This document shows positions 1 to 6,424 of a stretch of DNA of 22,810 nt, piece by piece. The position numbers were made by a program, and so were the translations under genes. This DNA comes from Fimbriimonas sp. GTDB taxonomy: Bacteria; Armatimonadota; Fimbriimonadia; Fimbriimonadales; Fimbriimonadaceae. Each line of letters starts with the position of its first letter. Position 1 is the stretch's first letter. The stretch spans positions 1 to 22,810 of the forward strand of contig JAUJNV010000049.1 in the NCBI GenBank assembly GCA_030447945.1. The letters are read 5' to 3'. The notes under the pieces are model-generated. The model had not been told where the DNA came from, ran no database searches, and was given only the letters and a program-made list of their open reading frames with translations.

Positions 1-554
1 TGCTTGAGGAGGTCGCGCGGGAGTCTGTCGCGCAGCTTGCCGAGGGAGCCTCGGAGCGACCCGTCGAGCACAAAGTTCTCGTAAGCGACCTTCACGCCGC
101 CGATCAGGTGAGGGTCGATCTCGAAGGTCGCCTCGACCGTCTTGCCCAACTCCGACTCCATCTTGCGGACGATAGCTTCCCGCTGGTCCTGATCGAGGGC
201 CTCGGCGCTCGTCACCGTCGCGGCGACCACTTTCTGGTGTTCGCGCCGGAGCCGGACATACTCCAGATGGACGATCGGCAGCTCGGTCTCCCGCCCCTTT
301 TCGAGCAGAAGGCGAAGGATCGACATCGTCAGCGCGGTCGTGCGGTCGGCGAACAGCCGTTCGACGATCCGGACCTTCTCGTCCCGGCTCGCCTGCGGGC
401 TGTGCATGAAGGTGCGAAAGCGCGGGTCGTTCTGGAGCAGCCCGGCGATGGCGCCGAAGTCCTCCTCCACGCTCTGCACGATGTCGTACTTCAGCGCCGT
501 GGTGAAGAGGGCTTGGGCGTAGCGCCGGCCGAGGCGGGCGTCCTCGGCCCTTAT
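1..554 (-). CDS. atpH: ATP synthase F1 delta subunit (3' end cut by the window edge)
   Basis: Delta links the F1 head to the b-subunit stalk of the F-type ATP synthase at the inner face of the membrane. The minus-strand frame is open from the end of atpF to the left edge, about 184 codons, so only a few residues are missing. Visible family features are an N-terminal RRYAQALF, then DPRFRTFMHSP, the central VTSAEAL stretch and the C-terminal HLIGGVKVAYENFVLDGSL block. No ATG, GTG or TTG lies at the right place. The codon at 552-554 is ATA, overlapping the atpF stop TAA at 551-553. A single A-to-G difference would give the usual ATGA overlap (atpF TGA, atpH ATG), so I suspect a base error. Downstream genes of the operon (atpA, atpG, atpD, atpC) would lie beyond the left edge. 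Confidence 0.9.
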   Translation of the reverse strand, partial: MRAEDARLGRRYAQALFTTALKYDIVQSVEEDFGAIAGLLQNDPRFRTFMHSPQASRDEKVRIVERLFADRTTALTMSILRLLLEKGRETELPIVHLEYVRLRREHQKVVAATVTSAEALDQDQREAIVRKMESELGKTVEATFEIDPHLIGGVKVAYENFVLDGSLRGSLGKLRDRLPRDLLK

Positions 555-1162
555 CGCGGCACCTCGGCCTTGTCGAGGAACTCGTCGACGAGGCGGCGGT
601 CCCTCTCCGTGTCCATGTTCTCGCCGAGGACCTTCTCCGTCGCCTGAAGCGTGAGCTCCGCGACCGTGAGGCGAAGGTCCGTCAGCACGCGGTTCCGCTC
701 GATGGCGATCTGCTGCTCGGCCTGCAGAATCATCTGGTCGTACCGCTCCGCCGCCTCCGACTTGAGCTGCTGCCCCAGGGCCTGCGCCTCGCGCACCTGC
801 GCCTGGATCTGCTCGCGCGCTTGGGCTTCCGTAGCCTGGAGCCGCGCCTCGTACTCAGAGCGCATGGTCTCCATGCGGGTGCGCAGGCTCTCCGCCTCCG
901 AGAAGGTTTGCTCCAGCTCGCTGTTCCGGCTCCCGATCGCCTCCATCAGGGGGGTCACGAAGAACTGGTTGAGCACGGGCCACATCACCAGGAACGCGCC
1001 CAGGTTGACCACGACCTGCCCGAAGTTCAGGTCGAGGAACGGCGCCACGGCGTTAGCCAGGACCGTGGCACCGATCACGATCAGCACGATGCCGACAATG
1101 ACCGGAACAAACCACGGCAGACCGGAACCGGAGCGGGAGGCCGAATGGGCGGGGTACTTCAT
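551..1162 (-). CDS. atpF: ATP synthase F0 b subunit with an extra N-terminal membrane helix
   Basis: The b subunit is the peripheral stalk that holds F1 still against the a subunit. The 203-residue frame is intact. Residues about 47-70 form the usual membrane helix, ending in the conserved FVTPLMEAIGSR junction. After it comes a long charged helix (about 75-190, rich in E, R, Q and A) that ends in a VAELTLQATEKVLGE motif typical of b. Unusually, residues about 16-40 form a second strongly hydrophobic segment (VPVIVGIVLIVIGATVL) before the normal helix. The start ATG (1160-1162) lies 7 bp after the atpE stop, and the gene abuts atpH, so it is plainly part of the operon. Confidence 0.95.
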   Translation of the reverse strand: MKYPAHSASRSGSGLPWFVPVIVGIVLIVIGATVLANAVAPFLDLNFGQVVVNLGAFLVMWPVLNQFFVTPLMEAIGSRNSELEQTFSEAESLRTRMETMRSEYEARLQATEAQAREQIQAQVREAQALGQQLKSEAAERYDQMILQAEQQIAIERNRVLTDLRLTVAELTLQATEKVLGENMDTERDRRLVDEFLDKAEVPR

Positions 1163-1169
1163 GCGCGAA

Positions 1170-1490
1170 TTAGCGGAGCCGTGCGACGGGCGCGTCGTTC
1201 GGGCGGACGATCGAAGTCTGATTGCCCGAGCCTGCGCCGGCCGCCTGTTCGGGGGTCAGGGTCGGCACCTTGCCGGCGAGCAGGAACATGACGACGAACG
1301 TGAGCAGGAACACGAGCTCGATGAACGCGAGGGCGATCAGCATGCCCGTCTGGATGCGGCCCGCCGCCTCTGGCTGTCGGCCCATTGCACTCAGGCCGGC
1401 GTTGGCCGCGATGCCTTGGCCAATGCCGACGCCGAGAGCGGCGACGCCCATTCCGATACCGATGCCGATTGCGATGTTAGATGCGTCCAT
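1170..1490 (-). CDS. atpE: ATP synthase F0 c subunit with a C-terminal hydrophilic extension
   Basis: The c subunit forms the rotor ring that carries the coupling ion. The 106-residue frame is intact: helix 1 (GIGIGMGVAALGVGIGQG), the polar loop with GRQPEAAGR, and helix 2 with the ion-binding glutamate in LAFIEL. Helix 1 has the GQG glutamine also found in sodium rings, but helix 2 lacks the Ser/Thr ligands that normally follow the glutamate (here L-V), so I infer proton coupling. The family is usually 70-90 residues. Here about 30 polar residues follow helix 2 (from KVPTLTPEQ to VARLR). An AGGAGG sits 17 nt before the ATG at 1488-1490, rather far. The gene lies between atpB (50 bp) and atpF (7 bp). 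Confidence 0.95.
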   Translation of the reverse strand: MDASNIAIGIGIGMGVAALGVGIGQGIAANAGLSAMGRQPEAAGRIQTGMLIALAFIELVFLLTFVVMFLLAGKVPTLTPEQAAGAGSGNQTSIVRPNDAPVARLR

Positions 1491-1539
1491 GGTGCTTGTG
1501 TTTCGATCCTCCTGATACTACGTGAGCGGATAATTAAAG

Positions 1540-2305
1540 CTAAGCGTGGGTAAGCCCCGTGTCCGCGGGGGTGAGTCCGGTGTCCTTGCGCGAGATCTCC
1601 TCACCGCCGTGCGGCCCGACGCCCGGATGCTCCTCGTGCGCCTCCTCTCCATGTTCGTGGCTGGTGACGAGGCTGAGATAGACGCAGGTGAGCAGGCTCC
1701 ATACAAGGGCTTGGATAACCGCCGCGAGGAACTCGATGGGCAGGATGAGCGCGCTGACGGGGACTCCGGGGGCGATACTGTCGAGTCCCGACTTCACCGT
1801 GTGCCCGCCGGAAATGTTGGCGAAGAGGCGCAGGGAGAGGGAGAGCATCTTCATCGTCTCCGAGACGATCTCGATCCCGAAGATGATGACGGACACGGCA
1901 GCCAAAATACCGGGAAGCTTCGGGCCGGCGAAGTGCTTCAAGTGTCCGAAGAAGCCGTTCGCCTTGATCCCTTCCCACTGGACGAAGCCGATGGTTAGGA
2001 TCGAGAGGCCAAGGTTCAGGCTCAGGCTCGCCGTCGGGGTGTGCGGGAAAATCAGTCCCACCACATTGGAGAAAAAGATGTAAGTCCAGATCGCGAAGAT
2101 GAACGGGATGTACCGCCGCCCATGATTCCTGATTACGCCGACGCAAAGGTTCTCTATAAAGAGGAACAGCTGCTGGCGGCACTGGCAAAGGGTTCTTGAA
2201 GACTGGCGAAGGCCGCCGCGCGCCGCGGCCGCAAAGAAGCATAGAAAGACGATCCCACTGTAAAGAAGGATTCGAAACCTGAGGTCTCATGACCGCCGCT
2301 GGCAT
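1540..2305 (-). CDS. atpB: ATP synthase F0 a subunit (frame broken near the 5' end)
   Basis: Subunit a provides the ion half-channels next to the c ring. From about 2165 down to the TAG at 1540-1542 one frame is clean: GRRYIPFIFAIWTYIFFSNVVGLIFP, then FVQWEG, GHLKHFAGP, the signature SLSLRLFANISGGH with the essential arginine, and VIQALVWSLLTCVYLSLV, ending in a His/Glu-rich tail. The N-terminal part needs frame changes: MRPQVSN (about 2265-2305), the first membrane helix ILLYSGIVFLCFFAAAARG (about 2210-2268) in a second frame, VFKNPLPVP (about 2175-2200) back in the first, and QQLFLFIEN again in the second. ATG 2303-2305 gives the expected length of about 255 residues. Residues could be added upstream, since the frame is open. 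The shifts look like indel errors, because subunit a is required by the intact neighbours. Confidence 0.88.
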
Positions 2306-2400
2306 ACCCTCGGTCGCTGCGAGAAGGTTGGGCAGGCCTGTGAGCAGTTCGTCTGTCGTGGGGTAGACCGTGGCCAGACGTGCCCGGCCGCTGCGCCAGG

Positions 2401-2741
2401 CTAGAAATCCAAGTATACCAGCCCCACGCCTGCGAGAAAGCAACCGATCCCCTCCATGCCGTACCCGCTGGCAACCGCCACGCCCAACACGACCATGGGG
2501 ACCCCAGCAGGAAGGCGAGGATCACCCAGCACGACCTCCGGGAGGAGCGTCGCGAGGCACGGTATCACCTCCCAACGGGCCGTCCCACGCGACTGTTCCA
2601 TGGCTTGTCGTCCAAGGAGAGTAATCACTCCCACGTTGCAACCATAGTGAAGGCGGGCACGGCGATACCCGCGGCCATTCCGTACACTCCCGCGGCCCCC
2701 ATCCAGAAGTAAGCAACGGCCGCGTGAAAGGCCAGTCGCCG
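2401..2741 (-). CDS. AtpI-like small membrane protein (frame broken)
   Basis: Position between atpZ and atpB is where AtpI (ATP synthase assembly or Mg2+/Ca2+-related membrane protein) is encoded in many F0 operons. Two frames must be joined. The first gives a hydrophobic segment, FHAAVAYFWMGAAGVYGMAAG followed by IAVPAFTMVATWE (2741 to about 2628). The second continues with VITLLGRQAMEQSRG and ends with GVPMVVLGVAVAS and CFLAGVGLVYLDF before the TAG at 2401-2403. An alternative frame around 2500 gives VILAFLLGSPW, so further shifts are likely. A few membrane helices and a short hydrophilic loop fit AtpI, but I do not recognise a diagnostic motif. The call rests on hydrophobicity and context. 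The start codon is not clear. Confidence 0.5.
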
Positions 2742-2968
2742 CTATCTCGAATTCATCCAGCTCCGGCGCAGCCTCAAGGCCCCCTTCTTGGTCTTCTTCT
2801 CCAACCGGCCGATCATCACCACACAGGCAACGAGCCCCGCGACCACGCCGACCAGGGTGCCGATCATCTGCCCCGTCGTACGCCCGACGCGCGATCAAAG
2901 AGATAGCCGATGCCGAACTCCAACGAGCGGCGGCCCGATCAATCCATACCTGACTGCTGGGTGGCCAT
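2742..2968 (-). CDS. atpZ: AtpZ/AtpI family F0 accessory protein (ATPase_gene1 type; frame broken)
   Basis: AtpZ-type proteins are short two-helix membrane proteins at the head of F0 operons. Three pieces in different frames join into one such protein. MATQQSGM starts at ATG 2966-2968. Then comes GLIGPPL, next LEFGIGYLFDRASG (about 2885-2930), and then TTGQMIGTLVGVVAGLVACV and VMIGRLEKKTKK up to the TAG at 2742-2744. The G-x-G-Y-x-x-D core at the end of helix 1, followed by a second helix and a basic tail, is the family signature. The predicted length of about 75 residues is normal. Each join needs a 1- or 2-base change, which I read as sequence error. Alternatively the frame upstream (2895-3348) could be an N-terminal extension of the same protein. 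Confidence 0.7.
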
Positions 2969-3348
2969 GGGCGACTCTGCAGGAACCACCCTTGTCCCTT
3001 GCTTCCGCCGTCGCCTTTCGCTCGTAGTCCCACTCCGGCGGATCGGGCATCCGCGACGAGCCGGCCGCGCTGGACTTCATGAAGCGCATCCGCGCAAGCT
3101 GTTTGATCTCCTCGTCGTTCGGTAGGTCCGGCACCTCGGGCGAGTCCAGATCATCGACGATCCGGCGCAGGCGCGCCTCGATCTTCGTCCGATGGCGGCC
3201 CGGATAACGATCGTTGGGTTCGTCCGGCGCGAGGAGGGCACGGTGTTCGGCAACCCGCGATACACCTTCTTCCTCCGGGAAAAAACCGCGCTCCTTAAAC
3301 CCCGCGACAAACGTATACCTAAACGACGCGATGGCCCCCCCGCCTCAC
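2895..3348 (-). CDS. Unrecognised hydrophilic protein upstream of atpZ
   Basis: A minus-strand frame stays open from about 3342 to 2895. It encodes about 110 residues of ordinary soluble-protein composition: YTFVAGFKERGFFPEEEG, then RVAEHRALLAPDEPNDRYPG, KIEARLRRIVDDLDSPE, LPNDEEIKQLARMRF and PPEWDYERKATAEARDKG. Third codon positions are mostly G or C, as in the neighbours. I do not recognise a family. There is no usual start between 3342 and 3134 (GTG). If the run of seven C at 3335-3341 is really six, the frame extends to GTG 3346-3348, and the same correction repairs the recG N-terminus, but the two divergent genes would then overlap by 18 bp. The last part (below about 2968) overlaps atpZ. 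It may be a separate first gene of the atp operon or an N-terminal extension of AtpZ. Confidence 0.45.
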
Positions 3349-5561
3349 CACGGAGGTGCAGGCACCAAGGCGTTTCCGTCTTCGATCGCCCCGATCATGG
3401 CGAAGGCCGGCCTCGCACGGTGGGCGACCTGCTCTACCACCTCCCGCGCTCGCTATGAAGACCGCCGCAACCTCCCGCCGACGTGCTCCGGCTGCGACCC
3501 GGTGAGTGGGCGACGCGGCGGGCTTACCGGCGTCCACGCCCATCCCACGCGCGGCGGGATGGTCATCCTCAAAGCGAGCCTCGAGGACGCGACGGGATGC
3601 GTCACGCTGACCTGGTTCAACCAACCGTGGATCCGCCGCGCGCTGGAGCAGCACCAAGGCGACGTTTTGGCCTACGGCCAGGTCAAGGAGTCCGGCTTCG
3701 CGCTGGAGATGCCCTCGCCCGAGTGGGAGCGGATCGACGAGGACGCCGACGAGAGCGAGTTCGCCCGCATCGTCCCCATCTACCCGCTGACGGAGGGGAT
3801 CGCCCAAAAGAGCATGCAGCGCGCGCGCGCGCGCCGCCATCGACGGATACCTCGATCTGGTCGAAGACCTGCTGCCCCCTTCGCTCCTCATGGAGCACAA
3901 CCTACGCGACCTGCATTGGTGCCTGCGGCAGATTCATGGGCCCGATTCCGAAGAGGATCGGCTGGAGGCCCGTCGCCGGTTGGTCTTCGAAGAGTTCCTC
4001 TACCTGCAGCTCGCCCTCGCCATGCGCCGCGCGGAAACGCAGCAGGAGCTGGGGATCGTGTTTCCGATAAGGGAATTGCTTGGCGTTGAGGCGTTGGGGC
4101 GTTCAGGCGTTCCCGGAGGAGTCCTCCTCACGCCTCAACGCCTTTCCCACAACGGCCGCACTGTTCAGCCCGGCGTGGTCAAAGTTGACGACCGGCCCAC
4201 CCATCTCTTCGACGAGCTCATGCGGGAGAAGCGGTCGGGGAGACGCTGTGGAATCAGATCCAGCAGATGCTCCCTTTCGAGCTCACGAATGCGCAGCGGC
4301 GCGTCATCGCGGAGGTTTGGGCCGACATGGAGCGTCCTCATCCGATGAACCGGCTGGTCCAGGGCGACGTCGGCTCAGGAAAGACCGCCGTCGCGGCTTG
4401 CGCCATGCTGGCGGCGGTCCGCAGCGGCTACCAGGCGGCGCTGATGGCGCCCACGGAGATCCTCGCGGAGCAGCACGGCACGAACCTGCGCCGCCTCTTC
4501 GAGCCGCTCGGGATCGAGGTAGCACTTCTCGTCGGAAAGCAGAGCGCGACGCAAAAGAAGAAGGCGATCGAGAAGACGGCGAGCGGCGTCGCCCACGTCG
4601 CGGTCGGAACTCACGCGCTGATCCAGGAGGGCGTGGGGTTCGCGAAGCTGGGTCTCGTCATCGCCGACGAGCAGCACCGTTTCGGCGTGATGCAGCGCAG
4701 GCGCTGCGCGAGAAGGGGCTGGGGAACCCAGACGTGCTCGTGATGACCGCTACGCCGATCCCTCGGACTCACGATGACGCTGTACGGCGACTTGGAGCTG
4801 TCCGTGATAGACGAGCTGCCCCCCGGACGGCGTCCGGTCAAGACACATTGGAAGATGCCGTTCCAGCGCCAGAGCGTTTACGAAGGCGTGCGGAAGTTCC
4901 TGGAGGAGGGCCGGCAGGCGTACTTCGTCTGTCCATGGTAAGCGAGAGCGAGAAGATGCTCGCCCAGGCAGCGGAGGACCTCCACTATCGGCTCCAAACC
5001 GGCGTCTACGCGGACCTGCGGGTCGGGCTTCTGCACGGACAGATGAAGCCGAAGGAGAAGGAGGAGACGATGGACGCGTTCCCGCCGCCACGAGCTGGAC
5101 ATCCTCGTCAGCACGACGGTCATCGAGGTGGGCGTGGACGTGCCGAACGCGAGCGTGATGGTGATCGAAGACGCGAACCGCTTCGGCCTGAGCGCGTTGC
5201 ACCAGCTCCGGGGCCGCGTCGGCGCGGCGCGCACCAGAGCTACTGCGTCCTCGTCGCGGACGTCAAGGGCGAGGAGGCGAGGACGCGGATGGAGACGATG
5301 GTCACCACCAGCGACGGCTTCAAGATCGCCGAAGAGGACCTCAAGCTCCGAGGCCCGGGCGAGATAGCCGGTACGCGGCAATCCGGGAACCTTGATTTCA
5401 AGTTCGCGGATCTCATTCAGGACGGCCGGATGCTGGAGGTCGCGCGCCAAGCGGCGATCGAGATCGTGGAAGAGGATCCGAGGCTAGAGGCCCCGGAGTA
5501 CGCCGCCGCCCTCGCCCGAGTCCCGCGCCGAGGCGAGATGGCGGTAGTGAGCATCTCATAG
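3331..5561 (+). CDS. recG: ATP-dependent DNA helicase RecG (many frame breaks)
   Basis: RecG remodels stalled replication forks and Holliday junctions. Joining frames gives an almost complete protein. It begins LTTEVQA, then [11 protein letters not shown] and [11 protein letters not shown], then YEDRRNLPP. The OB/wedge region contains [19 protein letters not shown] and TWFNQPW. Next is [15 protein letters not shown]. The helicase core has LPFELTNAQ, Walker [12 protein letters not shown], motif Ia [11 protein letters not shown], motif II as [11 protein letters not shown] (DEQH), motif [13 protein letters not shown], then [55 protein letters not shown], and the tail [16 protein letters not shown]. 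At least ten frame changes are needed, for example at 3335-3341 (C7), about 3826 (a GC repeat), 4230, 4695, 4770, 4935, 5090 and 5230. A palindromic insert lies at 4082-4142. The ATG at 3331 fits [10 protein letters not shown] if the C7 run is C6. Confidence 0.9.
4082..4142. repeat. Palindromic element inside recG
   Basis: Perfect 12-bp inverted arms, GGCGTTGAGGCG (4082-4093) and CGCCTCAACGCC (4131-4142), enclose a second copy of the arm-like sequence (GGCGTTCAGGCG-like, about 4099-4109) and an inner palindrome GGAGGA-G-TCCTCC (4115-4127). It lies in recG exactly where normal RecG proteins go from the GIxF segment to the region before LPF. The surrounding frame (3890-4348) reads through it and adds about 35-40 residues. 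It looks like a small mobile palindromic repeat rather than RecG sequence. No second copy was seen in this window. Confidence 0.7.
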
Positions 5562-5582
5562 AAATAGCAGCGCCCATCTGGA

Positions 5583-5618
5583 CCCCCTCTCGCGTGTGGT
5601 TCGTCACGCGAGAGGGGG
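5583..5618. repeat. 14-bp perfect hairpin just downstream of recG
   Basis: CCCCCTCTCGCGTG (5583-5596) and CACGCGAGAGGGGG (5605-5618) form a perfect 14-bp stem with an 8-nt loop, 21 bp after the recG stop. The strong GC stem could end recG transcription, but no T-tract follows. The flanking CAGGGGGTGAGGG resembles the reverse of a CCCTCACCCCCTGCCCCC motif that I recall as a dispersed intergenic repeat in several phyla. Repeat and terminator roles are both possible. Confidence 0.7.
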
Positions 5619-5638
5619 CAGGGGGTGAGGGTTCCGTA

Positions 5639-5740
5639 GTGACGATTGACGGATTGACGATTGACCATTGACCGGCGGCTTCTCCCCTGAACACTCAACC
5701 AGGCCCCACCGCCCGTCAATGGTCAATGGTCAATCGTCAC
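5639..5740. repeat. Intergenic inverted repeat built of TCAATGG/CCATTGA heptamers
   Basis: The left half runs GTGACGATTGAC (5639-5650), then CGATTGACCATTGACC (5658-5673). The right half carries GGTCAATGGTCAATCG (5721-5736) and GTCAATCGTCAC (5729-5740). The 16-bp and 12-bp arms are perfect, and each half is made of near-identical 7-bp units (ATTGACC or its complement). The 47 bp between the inner arms holds no gene that I can support. This resembles dispersed palindromic or heptamer repeats. Together with the hairpins on both sides it fills the recG-gpx gap (5562-5830). Confidence 0.75.
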
Positions 5741-5750
5741 TGCCCGGAAG

Positions 5751-5786
5751 CTCGCCCTCTCTCCCTTTGCCGGAGTAAAGGCGAGG
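5751..5786. repeat. Imperfect hairpin at the 3' side of the peroxidase gene
   Basis: CTCGCC (5751-5756) can pair with GGCGAG (5780-5785), with further CTTT/AAAG pairing inside (about 5765-5780). It lies 45 bp beyond the stop of the minus-strand peroxidase gene. It may act as its terminator or be a third member of the repeat cluster. Pairing is interrupted and no T-tract is present, so the functional call is weak. Confidence 0.4.
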
Positions 5787-5830
5787 GGGTCCGAAGTTCT
5801 CTCTGGGAAGACTCCGGAGCCGGTCGGCGG

Positions 5831-6378
5831 CTACTTGCCCGGCTTGGCCGCCAGCGCGGCTTGATCGCTTCGACGACTTCCGGGCTGTCCGGCAGTCTTG
5901 GGGCTGAAGCGCTTGAAGACCTTTCCGTCGCGGCCGATGAGGAACTTGGCGAAGTTCCACTCAACGTCCTCATGCCGGTCCGCATTGGCGAGGAGCCAAC
6001 GGTAGAGCGGGTGCGTCTGCGGGCCCGTCACGGCGATCTTCGAGAACATCGGGAAGCTCACGTCAAAGTCAGCTTGCAGAATTCGGCGATCTCCGCTTCG
6101 GTCCCCGGCTCCTGTCCGCGAAAGTCGTTCGACGGGAATCCGAGCACCGTGAGCCCTGCCTTCTTGCGCTCGCGGAACAGCTTCTCCAGTCCCTCGTACT
6201 GGGGCGTGAGGCCGCACTTGCTCGCCACGTTGACGATGAGCAGAACCTTGCCCCGGTATCGGCTCAAATTGACGTTCCGGCCCTTGATGTCCTTGACTTT
6301 GAAGTCGTAAATGGACTCTGAAAGAGGAGGATTGGGCGGCTCGGACGCGACAGCCATGGCGACGAGGAAAGGGATCAT
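5831..6378 (-). CDS. Secreted or anchored glutathione peroxidase family protein (frame broken)
   Basis: The protein is a thiol peroxidase of the GPx family, which reduces hydroperoxides, in bacteria usually with thioredoxin. The first frame from ATG 6376-6378 gives a short hydrophobic leader (MIPFLVAMAVAS), then FKVKDIKGRNVNLSRYRGK, NVASKCGLT with the catalytic cysteine, and FPSNDFRGQEPG with the active-site glutamine. At about 6060 the frame changes to FDVSFPMFSKIAVTG, then HPLYRWL and WNFAKFLIGRDG with the active-site Trp-Asn, then KVFKRFSPKT. A third frame gives PDSPEVVEAIK (about 5875) before AALAAKPGK and TAG at 5831-5833. The length of about 180 residues fits. No SD precedes the start. 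A TACAAT hexamer lies 7 nt upstream, suggesting a leaderless mRNA. The leader suggests export, but it is short. Confidence 0.88.
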
Positions 6379-6385
6379 TAGGAGG

Positions 6386-6391
6386 ATTGTA
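6386..6391 (-). promoter_or_regulatory. -10-like TACAAT before the peroxidase gene
   Basis: On the minus strand TACAAT is followed by 7 nt (CCTCCTA) and then the ATG at 6378. There is no purine-rich SD. If this is a -10 element, transcription would begin at or next to the start codon. I see no good -35 at 16-18 bp. Confidence 0.5.
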
Positions 6392-6424
6392 GCCCGCGCA
6401 GGTAACCACGCGCGGGCAAGGCCC

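Noticed and set aside
108..647. Long plus-strand open frames over the atp operon (108-647, 651-1553, 1546-1998)
   Set aside because: They are antisense shadows of atpH, atpF, atpE and atpB. Composition is Arg/Ala/Ser-rich and motif-free.
3192..3458. Plus-strand open frame upstream of and into recG
   Set aside because: Only its last part ([10 protein letters not shown]) is RecG, in one of several joined frames. The beginning is antisense to the minus-strand frame and has no motif.
3331..5561. Programmed frameshifting in recG and other genes
   Set aside because: Too many shifts, at unrelated sequences, in both directions and in genes without any history of recoding. Indel error explains them better.
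5583..5786. CRISPR-like array from the repeated heptamers
   Set aside because: The units are 7 bp, nearly contiguous and in inverted orientation. There are no spacers and no cas genes.
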